From assembly GCF_037478005.1 (NCBI RefSeq), contig NZ_CP144164.1, forward strand, positions 1,116,001 to 1,180,000: a stretch of DNA of 64,000 nucleotides, in the 5' to 3' direction. The translations under genes were made by a program, and so were the position numbers. Source of the DNA: Alteromonas sp. M12. GTDB taxonomy: Bacteria; Pseudomonadota; Gammaproteobacteria; Enterobacterales; Alteromonadaceae. Below are positions 26,746 to 36,341 of the stretch, piece after piece; the first letter of the stretch is position 1; every line of letters begins with the position of its first letter. The notes beneath the pieces were generated by a model. The model was given only the letters and a program-made list of their open reading frames with translations, searched no databases and was not told where the DNA came from.

Positions 26746-29046
26746 TTAAGCCTGAGTTTGAAAAATTTGATAAGGACGAGTGTGCAAATGCTCGGGTATT
26801 TTACCTAGCTGGCATTGCGCTTTTGCCACTTCAATACCTAAACTTTTCAATCGTTTTTTGAACAACGGAAGATAGTTATAAACCAGCTCTTTTACAGCTT
26901 CGTTGGATGTGTATAAATCTAGCTCCAATTCATCTTGTTGTAATTTGGCTTTGGTGAGTATCTGGCCGATTTCGCCAATGTCCATTTTCATCGTTAAATG
27001 CCAAATCGCTGACTTGTTGTGTTGTTTTTCAGCGCTAGCGTGTTTTTCTGGTTCGCGTTTTATTAATAACTCGATGTCTTTTTTCTGTTCGCCTACACCG
27101 CTGGGTAAAACATAATAAAATGTTTCTTGTCCTTGCAAGGCTTGTTCGGCGTTACTTAATTTACTCGATTGGTGTTGCGCAAACATACGCCCTAACTGTT
27201 TAAGTAACTGATGCTTCTGTTCCATTTGGTTCAGATCATTCAGGCTGCGCTGGGTTTGCGGAGCCGCTGCTTTGCCGGAACTCGATATGATGCTACTCAC
27301 TATCTGCGCGATTTTTTCACTGTTTTGCGGTTGGTTTCTATTCAATCTAGAAGCTAAGCTAATTTGTAACATCGTCATCAGACCTGCAACAATTCCTTGT
27401 GAGGAAATGGCTTGAGTGAGTTGAATGGGTGACAAATTAAGGGGCGCTTGAGTGATGAGTTGTTTGATGTTTTCAGCGTCAGCCTCTTTGCCTTGCGGTG
27501 TGCCTTGTTGCAGCTGTTTCAATATCGCTTCGGCAAGCGCTTTAGTTTCTGGCGATTTGGCTAAAATGGGATCGCGCAGTGCCATTTCTATATTCTGTAA
27601 GGTTTCGCTTGGACTGGCAGCTTGGGGTAAAACCCGTCGCATTAAATCGCTTATTTGTTCAAGTACTTGTTGTTTTTGAGCTACAGGTATCGAGTCTAAC
27701 TTTTGGGTTAAGGTTTGCAGGTTTTTTTCAATCGTCGTGTTATCTGATTGGATTGCCTTAGCCGCAGCTTCTTTGGGAGTTAGCTGATTTAAGTTGGCTT
27801 CAGCGGCGCGTTTATCGGCACTAGGAGACTGGCCGTCGGCTTGAACCTTGAGATTTAATTCGGGTTTATTGGTTCCCCCATCTGGACGCATAATCGACGT
27901 TTCAGTGGATTGCGCAGTTCCTTGTTTTGCATCACTTGGCAAAAACAGTGCATTTTTAACTTGTTGCACTTGGGCTTCAGTGAGCGGCAGCTGCGCAAGA
28001 GGAGTTTTAACCGGACCTTTAATTTCTCCTTTACCAGCTGCGAGTAAATCGATACTGACATTTTTCACACTAACATCAACATTTAAAAGTTTAGGGATTG
28101 CATTGTCTAAACGTAATTGTGGCTGTTGGGTCAGTGTGTCGATCAATATTTGACGAGGAACCGCTAATGAAATGTTGTGAGATGGATTATTTAGCCGCGC
28201 AGAATCAGATTGTAACAATTTAACGATATCTGGCTTAGTCAAATTAAGCATAATTACTTTTTGCGCAATATTGCTTTGGTTGCTGTGTTGAATTTGCTCG
28301 GGACGTTTCTGTAATTGGATGTTTTGGGAATATTTGTCTGCCGTTACTTGTTGGTTTATCTGTTCTGACTTTCCCGATTGAATAGCCTCTTTGGGGGCGG
28401 CAGGATTCAGGTTATTCCCATCCGTTTTTGCAACACTCTGGGAGATGTTTGGGCTGTCTACTATCAGCCTAACCTGCCATTGGTTACCCTTTGGGGTTAT
28501 CTGCAATTGGACATTTTGATTGCTTGGCAACACTTTTGCTGACGCCGGTAAATTCACACTGATTATTTGTGATTTAGCATTAATCGAGGTTGCTAAATTG
28601 GCTGTGTTGCCATTGATACTAATCACTTTTGCATCCACAGCGACATTGTTAGTTTGTGCTGCTGGTGAAGCCTTGCTGCTAATAGCATTTAAAATGGTTG
28701 CGAGTTGTTTTTGATTGAGGCTGGCAATTACCGATTGAACGTCTGTTTTGGTTGACGGACTGTATAACAATAGTGCTGAAGTAGTATTTTGATTACCCGA
28801 CGAACTGGTATGATTCTGTAATTGCGCTTGCACTTGTGTCGCGTTTAACGACTGTGGCAAGTTATTCGGTCGTGGCAAGGTCACTGTTTGTTGCTGTTTG
28901 GGTAGCGTTAAAGCAATTTGATTATTAGCTAAAAATTGAATAATAACCTGCGCAGCCTGCTTTGCTACTGGCGAGTTTGATGACAACTTCGAAAGCTGAG
29001 CGGCAGCCTGCACAAGTTGTTGAGCGTTTAGTGATATATCTGACAT
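26746..29046 (-). CDS. FliK-like hook-length control family protein
   Basis: 766 aa. The first 600 residues are low-complexity, rich in Gln, Asn, Ser, Thr and Pro, as in FliK ruler regions. The C-terminus (about 640-750) has the Flg_hook-like fold: SAIWHLTMKMDIGEIGQILTK, ELELDLYTSNEAVKELVYNYL and KKRLKSLGIEVAKAQCQLG. It precedes the FlhB-like gene, a pairing that suggests a role in type III export substrate switching. At 766 aa it is longer than typical FliK. It is not in a classical flagellar cluster here; its neighbours are the ccm operon and the giant PAS protein. It may be a paralogue of the main fliK. Confidence 0.8.
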   Translation of the reverse strand: MSDISLNAQQLVQAAAQLSKLSSNSPVAKQAAQVIIQFLANNQIALTLPKQQQTVTLPRPNNLPQSLNATQVQAQLQNHTSSSGNQNTTSALLLYSPSTKTDVQSVIASLNQKQLATILNAISSKASPAAQTNNVAVDAKVISINGNTANLATSINAKSQIISVNLPASAKVLPSNQNVQLQITPKGNQWQVRLIVDSPNISQSVAKTDGNNLNPAAPKEAIQSGKSEQINQQVTADKYSQNIQLQKRPEQIQHSNQSNIAQKVIMLNLTKPDIVKLLQSDSARLNNPSHNISLAVPRQILIDTLTQQPQLRLDNAIPKLLNVDVSVKNVSIDLLAAGKGEIKGPVKTPLAQLPLTEAQVQQVKNALFLPSDAKQGTAQSTETSIMRPDGGTNKPELNLKVQADGQSPSADKRAAEANLNQLTPKEAAAKAIQSDNTTIEKNLQTLTQKLDSIPVAQKQQVLEQISDLMRRVLPQAASPSETLQNIEMALRDPILAKSPETKALAEAILKQLQQGTPQGKEADAENIKQLITQAPLNLSPIQLTQAISSQGIVAGLMTMLQISLASRLNRNQPQNSEKIAQIVSSIISSSGKAAAPQTQRSLNDLNQMEQKHQLLKQLGRMFAQHQSSKLSNAEQALQGQETFYYVLPSGVGEQKKDIELLIKREPEKHASAEKQHNKSAIWHLTMKMDIGEIGQILTKAKLQQDELELDLYTSNEAVKELVYNYLPLFKKRLKSLGIEVAKAQCQLGKIPEHLHTRPYQIFQTQA

Positions 29047-29257
29047 AAACAGGTTATCGGCAAAGCGTCAGTAGATTTAACAATGACTAAGCATAACCTG
29101 TTGTAGATATAGAATCTAATAGCTGGATTTGGCTTTTTGCTATGGTATCATTTGCGCCGATTTTTCGGCTTGTAGCTTTTCAGTAAATTAAAACGACTTT
29201 GATTTGCTAATTAGTTAAGTCGTTGTTGTATATAGCCTAACTGGAGAATGACTCAAC

Positions 29258-29887
29258 TTGGCATTGTTACGTGGGCAAAATTTGGGATGTGTGAAGCAAG
29301 ATCGAACTTTGTTTGAGAACATTGAATTTTCAATCGAACCTTCCGAATTACTTTATGTGCGTGGCCAAAATGGCGCTGGAAAAACCAGTTTGTTGAGAAT
29401 TTTGGTTGGTTTAGCCGATCCTTCTGAAGGGTCAATAGAGTATAAGCATCAAGATATTCAGCATGTCAGTGAAAGTTATTTTCAAGATTTAGTCTATTTT
29501 GGACACAAACTAGGCTTAAGTCTCAATCTTAACGGAATTGAAAATTTACGATTTTGGTGTCAATTAAATCAAGTTAACTGCACTGAGTCAGAATTATTCG
29601 AATTGTTAGCTAGTTTAGGGTTGGTTGGCTTAGAAGATGTGCCAGTAAGTCAGCTTTCTGCTGGTCAGCAACGTCGTGTTGCTTTGGCGCGTTTGTGGTT
29701 GAAAACCGACGCTAAACTATGGATTTTAGATGAACCCTTCACAGCTTTAGATGTCCAAGGGATTGCCTTGTTGCGAGACAAAATGATTCAACATTTGAGT
29801 GTAGGTGGGGCGATTATTATTACCTCTCACCAAACCTTAGAGGTGGATTACCCCACATCCGAGTTGCTGTTGGAATATCGCATATGA
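29258..29887 (+). CDS. ccmA: heme exporter ATP-binding subunit CcmA
   Basis: 209-aa ABC ATPase of System I cytochrome c maturation. Walker A GQNGAGKTS at about residues 36-44, signature LSAGQQRR, and Walker B LWILDEP are all intact. With CcmB, CcmC and CcmD it drives release of heme-loaded CcmE. The frame has a stop codon at 29249, so the start must be a non-ATG codon: TTG at 29258, 11 bases after GGAG (29243-29246), gives the normal N-terminus MALLRGQNLGCV. An ATG at 29248 is in another frame. First gene of the operon; it overlaps ccmB by four bases. Confidence 0.95.
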   Translation: MALLRGQNLGCVKQDRTLFENIEFSIEPSELLYVRGQNGAGKTSLLRILVGLADPSEGSIEYKHQDIQHVSESYFQDLVYFGHKLGLSLNLNGIENLRFWCQLNQVNCTESELFELLASLGLVGLEDVPVSQLSAGQQRRVALARLWLKTDAKLWILDEPFTALDVQGIALLRDKMIQHLSVGGAIIITSHQTLEVDYPTSELLLEYRI

Positions 29888-30552
29888 CGTCTATTTTATT
29901 GGCGGTATTTAAACGTGATTTAGCGTTGGCGTTTCGTCAGCGGGCAGAGCTGCTGCAGCCCATGATGTTTTTTGTATTGGTGATCAGTTTATTTCCATTA
30001 GGTGTGGGTCCTGGCCCTGAAATTTTACAAAAAATTGGCCCTGGTGTTATCTGGGTAGCTGCAATTTTGTCTTCATTGTTAGGTATGGAAAGGTTATTTC
30101 GAGACGATTTTCAGGATGGAACCCTTGAGCAGATAATGTTGAGTGGCGCACCTATGCCCCTTGTCTGCGTGGTGAAAGTGGCGGTGCATTGGTTAGCCAG
30201 CATTGTTCCTTTGATTTTATTGTCTCCATTGTTAGGGGTTTTTTTAAACCTTAGTTTAGATATGTACTGGGCATTGCTAGCGACCTTATTAGTGGGGACT
30301 CCGTTGCTGAGTTTAGTTGGAGCTGTAGCGGTTGGCTTAACCGTTGGACTTCAAAAAGGCGGTGTGTTGCTCGCCCTGTTATTGTTACCCGTTTTTGTAC
30401 CTTTATTGATATTTGCAACCGCGGCAGTAGATGCAGCATCGTTGCAGATATCCTATTCAGCCCATTTAGGCTTAATTGGAGCAATGTTATTACTAGCTCT
30501 TGCATTGGCTCCTATGGCCATTGCCTATGCATTAAAAGTGAGTCAAAGCTAA
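29884..30552 (+). CDS. ccmB: heme exporter membrane subunit CcmB
   Basis: 222-aa inner-membrane protein with six predicted transmembrane segments. The N-terminus with KRDLALAFRQRAELLQPMMF, then LFPLGVGPGPEILQKIGPGV and RLFRDDFQDGTLEQIMLSG, are standard CcmB stretches. It pairs with CcmA and CcmC in the ABC complex that releases holo-CcmE. It starts in an ATGA overlap with ccmA and ends in a TAATG junction with ccmC, so the genes are translationally coupled. Confidence 0.95.
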   Translation: MTSILLAVFKRDLALAFRQRAELLQPMMFFVLVISLFPLGVGPGPEILQKIGPGVIWVAAILSSLLGMERLFRDDFQDGTLEQIMLSGAPMPLVCVVKVAVHWLASIVPLILLSPLLGVFLNLSLDMYWALLATLLVGTPLLSLVGAVAVGLTVGLQKGGVLLALLLLPVFVPLLIFATAAVDAASLQISYSAHLGLIGAMLLLALALAPMAIAYALKVSQS

Positions 30553-31298
30553 TGTGGAAGTGGTTACATCCCTACGCTAAATCAGAGTCTACTTACAAAC
30601 TCTGTCAAACCTTATTGCCTTGGTTTTCAATCAGTGCGGCAATTACCCTCGTCGTTGGCCTGATTTTGGGGTTGATGTTTGCTCCAGCTGATTACCAACA
30701 GGGTGATTCTTTTCGCATCATTTATATTCATGTCCCTAGTGCCATCACATCGATGAGTGCCTATGCTGCGATGGCAGTTGCCGCGCTTATTGGTTTAGTT
30801 TGGCAAATCCGCACAGCCTATATGGCGATGATTGCGATTGCACCAGTTGGGGCGATGATGACCTTTATTGCGTTATTTACCGGGGCAGCATGGGGTAAAC
30901 CTATGTGGGGCACTTGGTGGGTATGGGATGCCAGATTAACGTCTGAACTGGTGTTGTTATTTTTATACCTTGGGGTAATTTCGTTATACAAATCCTTCGA
31001 CGATAAAGTACAGGCAGGAAAAGCAGCCGGAGTTATGTCCCTTGTCGGTGTGATTAATTTGCCCATTATTCACTACTCGGTTGAGTGGTGGAATACTTTG
31101 CATCAAGGTGCAACCATCAGCAAATTTGATAAGCCATCTATTGCGCCAGAAATGTTTTGGCCGTTAATGGTTAATTTGTTGGCAGCAGTCTTATTAATTG
31201 GTGCAATCACCTTAAAGCGTTTGCAAAACGAATTGTTGCGTCGCGAAATACACCGTCCTTGGGCTGTTAAAACCTTATTGAAAGAGGGCAAATCATGA
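30552..31298 (+). CDS. ccmC: heme handling protein CcmC
   Basis: 248-aa membrane protein of the heme-handling family, with six transmembrane helices. The tryptophan-rich WGTWWVWDARLTSEL motif faces the periplasm and binds heme, with conserved histidines (IHVPSA, and HYSVEWWNTLHQG) on either side. It attaches heme to CcmE. It sits in the operon between ccmB and ccmD with a one-base overlap upstream and an ATGA overlap downstream. Length and motifs are as expected. Confidence 0.95.
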   Translation: MWKWLHPYAKSESTYKLCQTLLPWFSISAAITLVVGLILGLMFAPADYQQGDSFRIIYIHVPSAITSMSAYAAMAVAALIGLVWQIRTAYMAMIAIAPVGAMMTFIALFTGAAWGKPMWGTWWVWDARLTSELVLLFLYLGVISLYKSFDDKVQAGKAAGVMSLVGVINLPIIHYSVEWWNTLHQGATISKFDKPSIAPEMFWPLMVNLLAAVLLIGAITLKRLQNELLRREIHRPWAVKTLLKEGKS

Positions 31299-31549
31299 AT
31301 TTTCAATTCGATTCTTGGCAAGCTTTTTGGCAAATGGGCGGATATGGTTTTTATGTCTGGTTGGCATTTGGTGTGTCGTTTTTGGCTGTTTTTTTGGTTG
31401 TCTACGAAAGTATTTGGGCTAAAAAACAACTCATCAAAGCGGTTAACGCACAAATTGCCCGTAAAAAACGAATTAAACAGAAAAAAGCAGCTGATTCAGC
31501 ACGTGAAGAAGCACAGTCAACATCTGAAAAGAAAGGTGAATTATCGTGA
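31295..31549 (+). CDS. ccmD: heme exporter small subunit CcmD
   Basis: 84 aa, one transmembrane helix (about 13-33: [20 protein letters not shown]) followed by a long basic cytoplasmic tail, as in CcmD. It helps release holo-CcmE from the CcmABC complex. Identification rests partly on its fixed position between ccmC and ccmE. It overlaps ccmC by four bases, and its TGA stop overlaps the GTG start of ccmE. Confidence 0.9.
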   Translation: MNFQFDSWQAFWQMGGYGFYVWLAFGVSFLAVFLVVYESIWAKKQLIKAVNAQIARKKRIKQKKAADSAREEAQSTSEKKGELS

Positions 31550-32034
31550 ATCCAAGACGTCAAAAACGTTTGTTTGGAATATTAGCCGTTGTGCTCTTAG
31601 TAGCCGCTGCAGTATGGATGATGCTTAGCGCATTAAGTGAAAATATTGACCACTTTTACACACCCTCTGAAATCATCGACGGTAAAGAAGGTGTCACGCC
31701 AACTATTGGTCAACGTCTGCGTATTGGCGGAATGGTGGTTCCGGGGAGCGTTAAACGGGATCAGGAAAGTTTGGCCGTGAGTTTTGATTTAGCCGATACC
31801 GGTCCCATAGTAACCGTGCGTTATGCCGGCATTTTACCTGATCTTTTTCGTGAAGGTCAGGGCATAGTGGCAACGGGCAGACTAACTGAAAATAACCTCA
31901 TCGTTGCCGATGAAGTTTTAGCTAAACATGATGAAGAATATATGCCGCCCGAATTGGCTGAAAAAATGAAAGGCATCAAGCATGTAAAACCCGACAATTT
32001 ACAAACAGATCAGAAAGCTGGATCTGGATATTAG
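31546..32034 (+). CDS. ccmE: periplasmic heme chaperone CcmE
   Basis: 162-aa heme chaperone. One N-terminal transmembrane anchor (about 10-30), an OB-fold domain ([29 protein letters not shown]), and the heme-attaching histidine in [13 protein letters not shown] near the end. The start is GTG at 31546 with AAGGTG seven bases upstream; the GTGA overlap with ccmD supports it. It carries heme from CcmC to CcmF. Confidence 0.95.
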   Translation: MNPRRQKRLFGILAVVLLVAAAVWMMLSALSENIDHFYTPSEIIDGKEGVTPTIGQRLRIGGMVVPGSVKRDQESLAVSFDLADTGPIVTVRYAGILPDLFREGQGIVATGRLTENNLIVADEVLAKHDEEYMPPELAEKMKGIKHVKPDNLQTDQKAGSGY

Positions 32035-32046
32035 GATTAATTAAAC

Positions 32047-34092
32047 ATGTTTGCAGAATTAGGACATTTTTCCTTGGTATTGGCCTTACTTATGTCAATG
32101 CTATTGTCGATTTACCCCATGTGGGGAGCGTACAAAAACCAAAGCCAATACATGGCGTTAGCAAAGCCATTAGCTATTGGTATGTTTGTTTTCACCGCCA
32201 TCGCTTTTGCGGCATTAATGAATGCGTTTTATACCGATGATTTTAGTATTGCTTATGTGGCGAATCATTCCAACAGCTTACTGCCTTGGTATTACAAACT
32301 AACCGCAGTTTGGGGTGGACATGAAGGTTCATTCTTACTTTGGGTGTTGATTTTCTCAGTGTGGACTGTCGCTGTCGCTGTGCTGAGTAACAGTATTCCA
32401 CAGGCGATGGTGGCGCGAGTGTTATCTATATTGGGAATGGTTGCGGTCGGGTTTTACTTGTTTATTTTGACTGCTTCTAATCCATTTGAAAGTCTTTTAC
32501 CTTTTTACCCTGTAGATGGACGGGATCTTAACCCTCTTCTTCAAGATTTTGGAATGATTATCCATCCTCCTATGTTGTACATGGGTTATGTAGGATTTTC
32601 GGTTGCTTTTGCTTTCGCTATATCAGCGCTCATATCTGGCCAGCTAGATTCTACTTGGGCCCGCTGGTCTCGCCCTTGGACATTAGCCGCTTGGTGTTTT
32701 CTGACAGTAGGTATTGCATTGGGTTCGTGGTGGGCATATTACGAATTAGGCTGGGGTGGCTGGTGGTTCTGGGATCCAGTAGAAAATGCTTCTTTTATGC
32801 CTTGGTTAGTGGGCACAGCTTTAGTGCATAGTTTAGCGGTAACTGAAAAGCGTAAGATCTTTAAGTCTTGGACTGTATTGTTAGCTATTTCAGCTTTTTC
32901 TCTTAGTTTGTTAGGCACATTCTTAGTCCGTTCTGGCGTGCTGGTGTCTGTGCATTCGTTCGCTAGTGATCCCACTCGAGGTTTGTTCATCCTTGCTATT
33001 CTGGGTGTGGTCGTGGGTGGTTCATTAATCTTGTACGCCATTAGAGCTCCTCATTTAAAAAGCGTTGGTCGATACGAGTGGTTTTCCCGTGAAGTGATGT
33101 TAATGGGCAATAATTTGTTATTAACTGCGGCCACAATTGTGGTGTTAATGGGCACATTATTACCTTTAGTGCATAAAGAGATTGGCTTAGGATCTATCTC
33201 AATTGGTGCGCCATTCTTTAACCAAATGTTCACTTACTTGATTGTACCTTTTGTTTTGCTGTTAGCGATGGGGCCGTTGTCTCGATGGAAAAAGCAGTCA
33301 CCCAAAGCGATTCAAAAACAGCTAATAATTGGTTTTTTAATTAGTGTGTGTGGCGCGCTCTTGATCCAAGCTAGTTATAACCAAATGACATACATGGCCA
33401 CTTTAGGCTCAATTCTAAGTGTTTGGATTTTGGTTTCCACAGTGCAAGAAATAATGCAGAGAGTTTCATCGGAAAACGACAAAACTCAATCTGCAACAAC
33501 TTGGCAACGCTTACGCCGTTTAACCCCAAGTCATTGGGGAATGGTAATGGGACACCTAGGTTTTGCTGTGACGGTAATCGGTATTACTTTAGTCAGTAAT
33601 TACGAGCAAGAAAGAGATGTGCGCATGCACACTGGTGATGTGATTGAAATTAGTGGATACGTTTTCAAATTTACCGGTGTTCGGGATTTAAAGGGCCCCA
33701 ATTATGTAGGTCATGTGGGTATAGTGGATGTTTATACGGATACGACGTTAACTGAAAAAATCACTCACTTAGAAGCTGAAAAACGCTTTTATCCTGTACA
33801 GCGAACAAGCATGACCGAAGCAGGAATTGACAGCGGTATTTCCAGGGATTTATTTGTCGCCTTAGGTGAACAGTTAAATGATGGTGCCTGGGCGGTGAGA
33901 ATTTACATAAAACCCTTCGTGAATTGGATATGGGCCGGTTCATTGATTATGGGATTCGGTGGCATTTTATCTATTTCAGATAAACGCTATCGGATGGCTA
34001 AAGTTGCCAAAGTTAAGGGACGTTTGGCAGCTAAAAAAACCAAAATTGATACCCCTGAAGTGCTCGCGACCAAAACACAAGGACAAGCATGA
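32047..34092 (+). CDS. ccmF: cytochrome c heme lyase subunit CcmF
   Basis: 681-aa integral membrane protein, usual length about 650. It has many transmembrane helices, the WGG(W)-type motif in GWGGWWFWDPVENASFMPWL, and the WGGHEGSFLLW stretch. Conserved periplasmic histidines flank these. It takes heme from CcmE and ligates it to apocytochrome c with CcmH and CcmI. It begins 12 bases after ccmE and overlaps ccmG by four bases. Confidence 0.96.
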   Translation: MFAELGHFSLVLALLMSMLLSIYPMWGAYKNQSQYMALAKPLAIGMFVFTAIAFAALMNAFYTDDFSIAYVANHSNSLLPWYYKLTAVWGGHEGSFLLWVLIFSVWTVAVAVLSNSIPQAMVARVLSILGMVAVGFYLFILTASNPFESLLPFYPVDGRDLNPLLQDFGMIIHPPMLYMGYVGFSVAFAFAISALISGQLDSTWARWSRPWTLAAWCFLTVGIALGSWWAYYELGWGGWWFWDPVENASFMPWLVGTALVHSLAVTEKRKIFKSWTVLLAISAFSLSLLGTFLVRSGVLVSVHSFASDPTRGLFILAILGVVVGGSLILYAIRAPHLKSVGRYEWFSREVMLMGNNLLLTAATIVVLMGTLLPLVHKEIGLGSISIGAPFFNQMFTYLIVPFVLLLAMGPLSRWKKQSPKAIQKQLIIGFLISVCGALLIQASYNQMTYMATLGSILSVWILVSTVQEIMQRVSSENDKTQSATTWQRLRRLTPSHWGMVMGHLGFAVTVIGITLVSNYEQERDVRMHTGDVIEISGYVFKFTGVRDLKGPNYVGHVGIVDVYTDTTLTEKITHLEAEKRFYPVQRTSMTEAGIDSGISRDLFVALGEQLNDGAWAVRIYIKPFVNWIWAGSLIMGFGGILSISDKRYRMAKVAKVKGRLAAKKTKIDTPEVLATKTQGQA

Positions 34093-34661
34093 AAAAGGCA
34101 TCACTATTTTTAATTCCAGTTACCATGTTTGTGCTGTTATCGGTTTTTTTATTCAAAGGCCTGTACAGCGATCCTCGACAACTGGATTCCACGGTTTTAA
34201 ACAAACCGGCACCGAATTTTTCATTACCTGATTTAATGAATCCGGATGTGATATACGACCCTAGCATATTTGAAGGCCAAGTGACTTTGATGAACGTGTG
34301 GGGTGTTTGGTGCGTAACCTGTGCTGTTGAACTCCCTTATTTAACTGAATTAAGTCAACAGGGGGTGCGTATTATAGGTTTGTACTACGACCAAGATACC
34401 GACCCAGATTTTGGGATTAAAAGTATTCCTACCATTCAAAAAGAAGTGGCTGCTAAATTGGCGCAATTGGGCAACCCTTATGAGTTTAATGTCTTTGATG
34501 TAAAACGAGATTATTCCTTGGATTTAGGCGTAACCGGTGCACCCGAGACTTTCCTTATTGATAAGCAAGGTGTAATTAGAATGCATCATATTGGTGACAT
34601 CAATACTCGGGTTTGGCGAAATAAAATTGCACCTCTATACAATGAGTTAATAGCCCAATGA
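34089..34661 (+). CDS. ccmG: thiol:disulfide interchange protein CcmG/DsbE
   Basis: 190 aa, one N-terminal membrane anchor and a periplasmic thioredoxin fold. The redox motif is WCVTC (residues about 76-80, in NVWGVWCVTCAVELP); CcmG usually has WCPTC, so the Pro to Val change is a small oddity. The later cis-proline site GAPETFLI is present. It keeps the CXXCH cysteines of apocytochrome c reduced. Overlaps ccmF and ccmH by ATGA junctions. Confidence 0.94.
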   Translation: MKKASLFLIPVTMFVLLSVFLFKGLYSDPRQLDSTVLNKPAPNFSLPDLMNPDVIYDPSIFEGQVTLMNVWGVWCVTCAVELPYLTELSQQGVRIIGLYYDQDTDPDFGIKSIPTIQKEVAAKLAQLGNPYEFNVFDVKRDYSLDLGVTGAPETFLIDKQGVIRMHHIGDINTRVWRNKIAPLYNELIAQ

Positions 34662-35098
34662 AAAAATTAATCCTGTTATTTGTGTTGTTTACCAGCCCAC
34701 TTTGGGCGCTGGAAGAAGCCTACATATTTGATGATCCGGTAAAACAAAAAATGTTTTTGGATTTGACCCAAGAACTGCGTTGTCCGCAATGTCAGAATCA
34801 AAATATTGCGGATTCTGATGCCATGATTGCCCACGATTTACGTCGAAAAGTGTATGAGTTGCTTAATCAAGGTAAAAGTAGAGACGAAATTGTTGATTTT
34901 ATGAAGTCGCGCTACGGCGATTTTGTGTCTTACCAACCACCTGTCACTCCATTAACTATTTGGCTATGGGTGTTGCCCGTTATTTTTGTAATAGGTGCTG
35001 CGTGGTTTGTATTTACTCAACGCAAAAAACAAGTGAATGATTTTGATGAAGATGTGCTAGCCAAAGCTGATTCGTTATTGGAGAAAGAAGATGAATAG
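34658..35098 (+). CDS. ccmH: cytochrome c maturation protein CcmH (N-terminal type)
   Basis: 146 aa with a signal peptide (MKKLILLFVLFTSPLWA), the redox motif LRCPQCQNQNIADSDA, and a C-terminal membrane helix (about 102-122). It reduces the apocytochrome disulfide together with CcmG. Here CcmH and CcmI are separate genes, not fused as in E. coli. It overlaps ccmG and ccmI. Confidence 0.94.
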   Translation: MKKLILLFVLFTSPLWALEEAYIFDDPVKQKMFLDLTQELRCPQCQNQNIADSDAMIAHDLRRKVYELLNQGKSRDEIVDFMKSRYGDFVSYQPPVTPLTIWLWVLPVIFVIGAAWFVFTQRKKQVNDFDEDVLAKADSLLEKEDE

Positions 35099-36341
35099 TT
35101 ACTGGCTGGGTATTGCCATGTTGTCGGCCATAGCAGTAGGGATTTTAATCGTTCCTTGGTTATTGAAACGCAATAGACATCAGCAAGATGTGCTAACTAA
35201 CACGCAAATTATTAAACAGCGGATGCAAGAACTTAATCGTGAAGTAGATGAAGGATTAATATCTACTGATGACAAAGATATCGCTGTGAAAGAATTAAAG
35301 TTAGCGCTAGTCGATGAAACCGTGTCAGGCTCAGACGCTAAGCAAGCGGGCTCTTGGCCCTTGTTTATCGGCATTGTTATTAGCGTAATCTTGTGTGGAA
35401 CTTTGTATTATAAAAGCAATGAGGTTGGCGATTTACAACATTGGCAAGACGTGAAACAACAGTCATCTGAGTTAGCCAAGCGAATTGTTATTGAAGCTGA
35501 TCCTAATGTGACCGTTGACGATTTGAATGATTTTAGTTTAGCCATGCGCAGTAAGCTGGTGAGTGCGCCAGATGACTATATTGGTTGGTTATTATTAGGT
35601 AGGCTACACGCATCTCTAAATCGTACAGAATCAGCGTTACAGGCCTTTGAAAAGGCCTATTTACTGGCACCGCAACACAGCGGTGTATTATCTAGTTACA
35701 CTCAAACACTAGTAATGACAGGCGATGAGAATTATATTCGCAAAGCCCAAGGGTTATTAAAAGCAATGGTGATTAATAATCCGCAAGATATGAATGCGAT
35801 AGGCATGCTAGCTGTGGCATCGAGCCAATTAGGTGATACTCAGCAAGCGTTAGAAAGTTGGCAACAATTGAAATTGATTCTGCCTGCTGATGATCCCATG
35901 ACCGCTGAAGTTGATAGACGCATCGCTCAATTAAGCGCACAGTCCATGGATGAGTTAGCCGAAACGCAAGTAGATACAACAGGGGCCGCAACGTCAGTTT
36001 TAATTACGGTGTCTATCGCCGACGAACTTGTTGCTAAAATACCAGAAAATGCGTTCATCTTTGTATTTGCACAAGATGCTAATGGCTCGGTTAGAATGCC
36101 CGCTGCGGTGGTTAAAAATAGATTGTCGGCTTTGCCAATACAGGTCGAGTTATCTGACGCCAATGCAATGATGCCAAGTTTTAAGTTGTCGCAACTTGAA
36201 AGCGCACGCTTAGTGGCGCGAATTTCGTTAGATGAAAATGTTGCACAGGCTAAAGGTGAGTTACAAGGAGAAGTAACCATACCACTTCAAGCCGGTGAGC
36301 AAATGACACAATCGATAGTGATCGATAAGGAATTGATGTAA
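35091..36341 (+). CDS. ccmI: cytochrome c maturation TPR protein CcmI
   Basis: 416 aa. Two transmembrane helices at the N-terminus (about 3-22 and 88-106) flank a cytoplasmic leucine-zipper-like loop, then periplasmic TPR repeats (about 155-280: YIGWLLLGRLHASLNRTESAL, NPQDMNAIGMLAVASSQLGD) and a C-terminal beta-rich domain. This order is that of CcmI/CycH, the apocytochrome chaperone that delivers substrate to CcmFH. It overlaps ccmH by eight bases, and its TAATG stop is joined to the start of mlaA. Confidence 0.92.
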   Translation: MNSYWLGIAMLSAIAVGILIVPWLLKRNRHQQDVLTNTQIIKQRMQELNREVDEGLISTDDKDIAVKELKLALVDETVSGSDAKQAGSWPLFIGIVISVILCGTLYYKSNEVGDLQHWQDVKQQSSELAKRIVIEADPNVTVDDLNDFSLAMRSKLVSAPDDYIGWLLLGRLHASLNRTESALQAFEKAYLLAPQHSGVLSSYTQTLVMTGDENYIRKAQGLLKAMVINNPQDMNAIGMLAVASSQLGDTQQALESWQQLKLILPADDPMTAEVDRRIAQLSAQSMDELAETQVDTTGAATSVLITVSIADELVAKIPENAFIFVFAQDANGSVRMPAAVVKNRLSALPIQVELSDANAMMPSFKLSQLESARLVARISLDENVAQAKGELQGEVTIPLQAGEQMTQSIVIDKELM

